A DNA stretch of 15,522 bases from Deltaproteobacteria bacterium (lineage in GTDB: Bacteria > UBA10199 > 2-02-FULL-44-16), in contig JACQMA010000034.1 in NCBI GenBank assembly GCA_016203825.1, forward strand, positions 1-15,522, given 5' to 3'. Of the stretch, positions 13,941-15,522 are shown piece after piece. The stretch's first letter is position 1. Every line of letters begins with the position of its first letter. The notes beneath the pieces were generated by a model. That model was given only the letters and a program-made list of their open reading frames with translations, was not told the origin of the DNA and searched no databases. Both the position numbers and the translations under genes were made by a program.

Positions 13941-14878
13941 CAGGCAGGTTTTTTGAGGGAGAGGACGGGAAAGGCGGCGTACTTTTGTAAAATCAGCGGG
14001 ATTTTGCGTAAGTTAAGAAGAATGTTTTCAGTTCGACGCCGACCGTAACGTCGAGCGGCCTCTTCGCTCCGCTTCTGATACGTCGCCATCGTGTAATCCC
14101 AGGTCGGCATCGTCTGGGGAAGAATATCCGTTGAACGCTCCACAATGAATCCCGCCTGCAGAAAGAGGCTTGCCCAGTCCGTGATCAATTCCTTTCCCTC
14201 ATGATAGAGAAGGGTCCGGAGAGCATTTTCTTCCTCAAGTGTTGGAGATGATGTGAAGACCAAATCGGAAAAACCAATACTCCCTCCCGGTTTCACGATG
14301 CGAAATAATTCCTGCACCAACGTTTGCTTATCTTTCGATTGAACGCAGATATCTCCTCCGACTTCGACACACAGAACGGCGTCGAAGGATGCATCCTGAA
14401 ACTCAAGTTCAAGGGCGTTCCCTCGCTGAAGGTCGATGCGATTCGAGAGCCCCCGTTGTTCGATGAGCACGCGCCCCTGTCGAACCTGCTCCTGACTGAT
14501 ATTGACGCCGGTGACGTGGGCGCCGTATCGGCTGGCAAGACGGATCGCCGGAGTCCCGATCCCGCATCCCACATCGAGAACCTTGGTGGCCTTTTCCAGC
14601 TGCGCCATCTCCAGCACCAAATCGGTGTGGGCTTCCAAACCCTGTTCAAGGGTGTTGGCCTCGCCAGCAAAGTAGCCGAAATGAAAACTCTCTCCGTAGA
14701 AGAGTCGGGCATCATCGGTAATCAGATCAAAATAGGATCCGACCCCGCCAATGGTTCTTCGCCCCAAGACGAACGGCGCAAAGGCCATCCTCGCAGCGGC
14801 AAAAATCTTGCGAACAACTCCCGTCAACCCGGATGTGTGGAAGGTTTCGGTGAAGAATCCTTGAGTTACCAATGCCAC
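13940..14878 (-). CDS. Class I SAM-dependent methyltransferase, substrate unknown
   Basis: A 312-residue methyltransferase of the UbiE / tocopherol- or sarcosine-methyltransferase-like group. Motif I is KVLDVGCGIGTPAIRLA (99-115), followed by GVNIS (124-128), NALELEF (154-160), FDAVLCVEVGGDI (165-177) and the post-motif KPGGSIGFSDLVF. Upstream, FYGESFHFGYF (60-70) matches the conserved aromatic block before motif I in that group. The first 45 residues are variable and partly hydrophobic. The start is taken as GTG 14878, which overlaps the OMP gene by 13 bases with no strong Shine-Dalgarno; ATG 14788 (M31) is an alternative. Small-molecule or lipid substrates are typical of relatives, but nothing here identifies one. 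Confidence 0.8.
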   Translation of the reverse strand: MALVTQGFFTETFHTSGLTGVVRKIFAAARMAFAPFVLGRRTIGGVGSYFDLITDDARLFYGESFHFGYFAGEANTLEQGLEAHTDLVLEMAQLEKATKVLDVGCGIGTPAIRLASRYGAHVTGVNISQEQVRQGRVLIEQRGLSNRIDLQRGNALELEFQDASFDAVLCVEVGGDICVQSKDKQTLVQELFRIVKPGGSIGFSDLVFTSSPTLEEENALRTLLYHEGKELITDWASLFLQAGFIVERSTDILPQTMPTWDYTMATYQKRSEEAARRYGRRRTENILLNLRKIPLILQKYAAFPVLSLKKPA

Positions 14879-15432
14879 GCGACGTTGCCCATCAGCGAAA
14901 ACGGAAAGAGGGCGGTGCCGTTATTGGCGCCACTCGTGGAATCGATCAATCCAATAGAGCGATAAACACCGGCGAAACCAAGTGAGAGATTTTCCGTGAG
15001 GTAGTAATCTGTTCCGATGCCCACATTGGCCCCAACACCGACCGCGACGGTGCCGTTATTCACGGAACCCTCTGAGACGGCATAGACGCCCAGGCCAATG
15101 AGGGCGTATGGATCCCATCGAGAGGGTGATGACAAAACGAAAAATTTAAGATCGAACGTGGGGATTCCCAAAAATTCGATACCGTTATCGCCATTGGAAA
15201 TGCCCGTCCCATCTTCGGTCGTGACGAGGACGCCAAATTGGGTCGAGATCTGCGGTGTCCAGCGGTAGTCGAAGTAGAGGATGCCCCCAACGCCGGGGTC
15301 GAGTTCAGGTCGGGCATCGACGATATACACGTTGCCGACGGGCCCCAGTCCAACAGAGAAATTTCCGACGGCATGGGCTGAGGAAGTCATCAGTGTTGAG
15401 AAGGTGAAGAGCGCGACCGCAATTTTTTTCAT
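14866..15432 (-). CDS. Small outer-membrane beta-barrel protein
   Basis: A 188-residue exported protein. The first 21 residues (MKKIAVALFTFSTLMTSSAHA) form a classic signal peptide with an A-x-A cleavage site. The rest alternates short hydrophobic strands with Gly/Asn/Thr-rich turns (for example VGVGANVGIGTDYYLTENLSLGFAGVYRS), and the chain ends in an aromatic, AWHW, like the C-terminal signal read by the BAM complex. The size suggests an eight-stranded barrel of the OmpA/OmpW/OprG type; I cannot name a family. The ATG is preceded by AGGAGGGG supplied by the adjoining repeat. It leads the overlapping methyltransferase and phosphatase genes, so the three may be one transcript. Confidence 0.8.
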   Translation of the reverse strand: MKKIAVALFTFSTLMTSSAHAVGNFSVGLGPVGNVYIVDARPELDPGVGGILYFDYRWTPQISTQFGVLVTTEDGTGISNGDNGIEFLGIPTFDLKFFVLSSPSRWDPYALIGLGVYAVSEGSVNNGTVAVGVGANVGIGTDYYLTENLSLGFAGVYRSIGLIDSTSGANNGTALFPFSLMGNVAWHW

Positions 15433-15519
15433 AACCCCTCCTAACCTCCCCTTATCTTAAGTGGAGGGATTTATGAATTATCCTCCCCCTTAATTATAAG
15501 GGGGAGTTAGAGGGGGTTA
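15432..15519. repeat. MITE-like inverted-repeat element in the OMP leader
   Basis: Imperfect terminal inverted repeats of 22 bases (15432-15453 and 15498-15519, 18 of 22 positions pairing) enclose a 44-base centre. Each half also folds alone: 15445-15454 with 15458-15467 (ten pairs, one mismatch) and 15483-15492 with 15497-15506 (ten perfect pairs, loop ATTA). The sequence is built of runs of C and G joined by TTA/TAA and encodes nothing. One end supplies the OMP Shine-Dalgarno and the A of its ATG. It runs to within three bases of the window edge, so it may be part of a larger array. Confidence 0.75.
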
Positions 15520-15522
15520 CTC

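Noticed and set aside
1-15522. CRISPR arrays, tRNA or rRNA genes, insertion sequences, prophage genes
   Set aside because: None was seen: no spaced direct repeats of CRISPR size, no transposase or phage protein, and coding genes fill nearly the whole window.

Overview
The window is a gene-dense, moderately GC-rich bacterial chromosome segment made almost entirely of housekeeping genes. A DsbD with a periplasmic domain and an outer-membrane beta-barrel protein point to a Gram-negative host. The run xerD / M50 peptidase / trpS / scpA / scpB / rluB resembles gene order I associate with deltaproteobacteria-grade lineages (Desulfobacterota, Myxococcota, Bdellovibrionota and relatives). That assignment is inference; no rRNA or other decisive marker is present.

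Layout, left to right. (1) Bases 2-4197, plus strand: the 3' two-fifths or so of dnaE, then hflX, a CDP-alcohol phosphatidyltransferase (pgsA-like) and lipB, mostly joined by overlapping stops and starts. A 9-bp tandem repeat that is also an 11-bp inverted repeat sits between hflX and pgsA and carries the pgsA ribosome binding site. (2) Bases 4144-5276, minus strand: a two-domain diadenylate cyclase resembling archaeal-type DacZ, translationally coupled to an unrecognised 81-residue protein whose 3' end runs antisense into lipB. (3) Bases 5371-6996, plus: full-length dsbD, divergent from the cyclase. (4) Bases 7001-7644, plus: a VapBC-type toxin-antitoxin pair with its own promoter. (5) Bases 7649-8269, minus: trmB, with a REP-like perfect palindrome inside its reading frame. 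(6) Bases 8313-13295, plus: xerD, a membrane M50 peptidase, trpS with a probable iron-sulfur cysteine motif, scpA, scpB and an RluB-family pseudouridine synthase; the last four are tightly overlapped. (7) Bases 13296-15432, minus: an outer-membrane protein, a SAM methyltransferase and a phosphoglycolate-phosphatase-like HAD hydrolase, again overlapping. The OMP leader is a GC-rich inverted-repeat element that runs to the window edge.

Functionally the window joins replication (DnaE), chromosome resolution and condensation (XerD, ScpAB), translation and RNA modification (HflX, TrpS, TrmB, RluB), lipid and lipoate metabolism (PgsA-like, LipB), envelope redox (DsbD) and c-di-AMP signalling. There are no rRNA, tRNA, CRISPR, insertion-sequence or prophage genes. 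The accessory-looking parts are the vapBC pair and three different palindromic repeat families. The best candidates for something undescribed are the DacZ-like cyclase with its coupled small partner, and the use of repeat sequence as leader and ribosome binding site at two genes.
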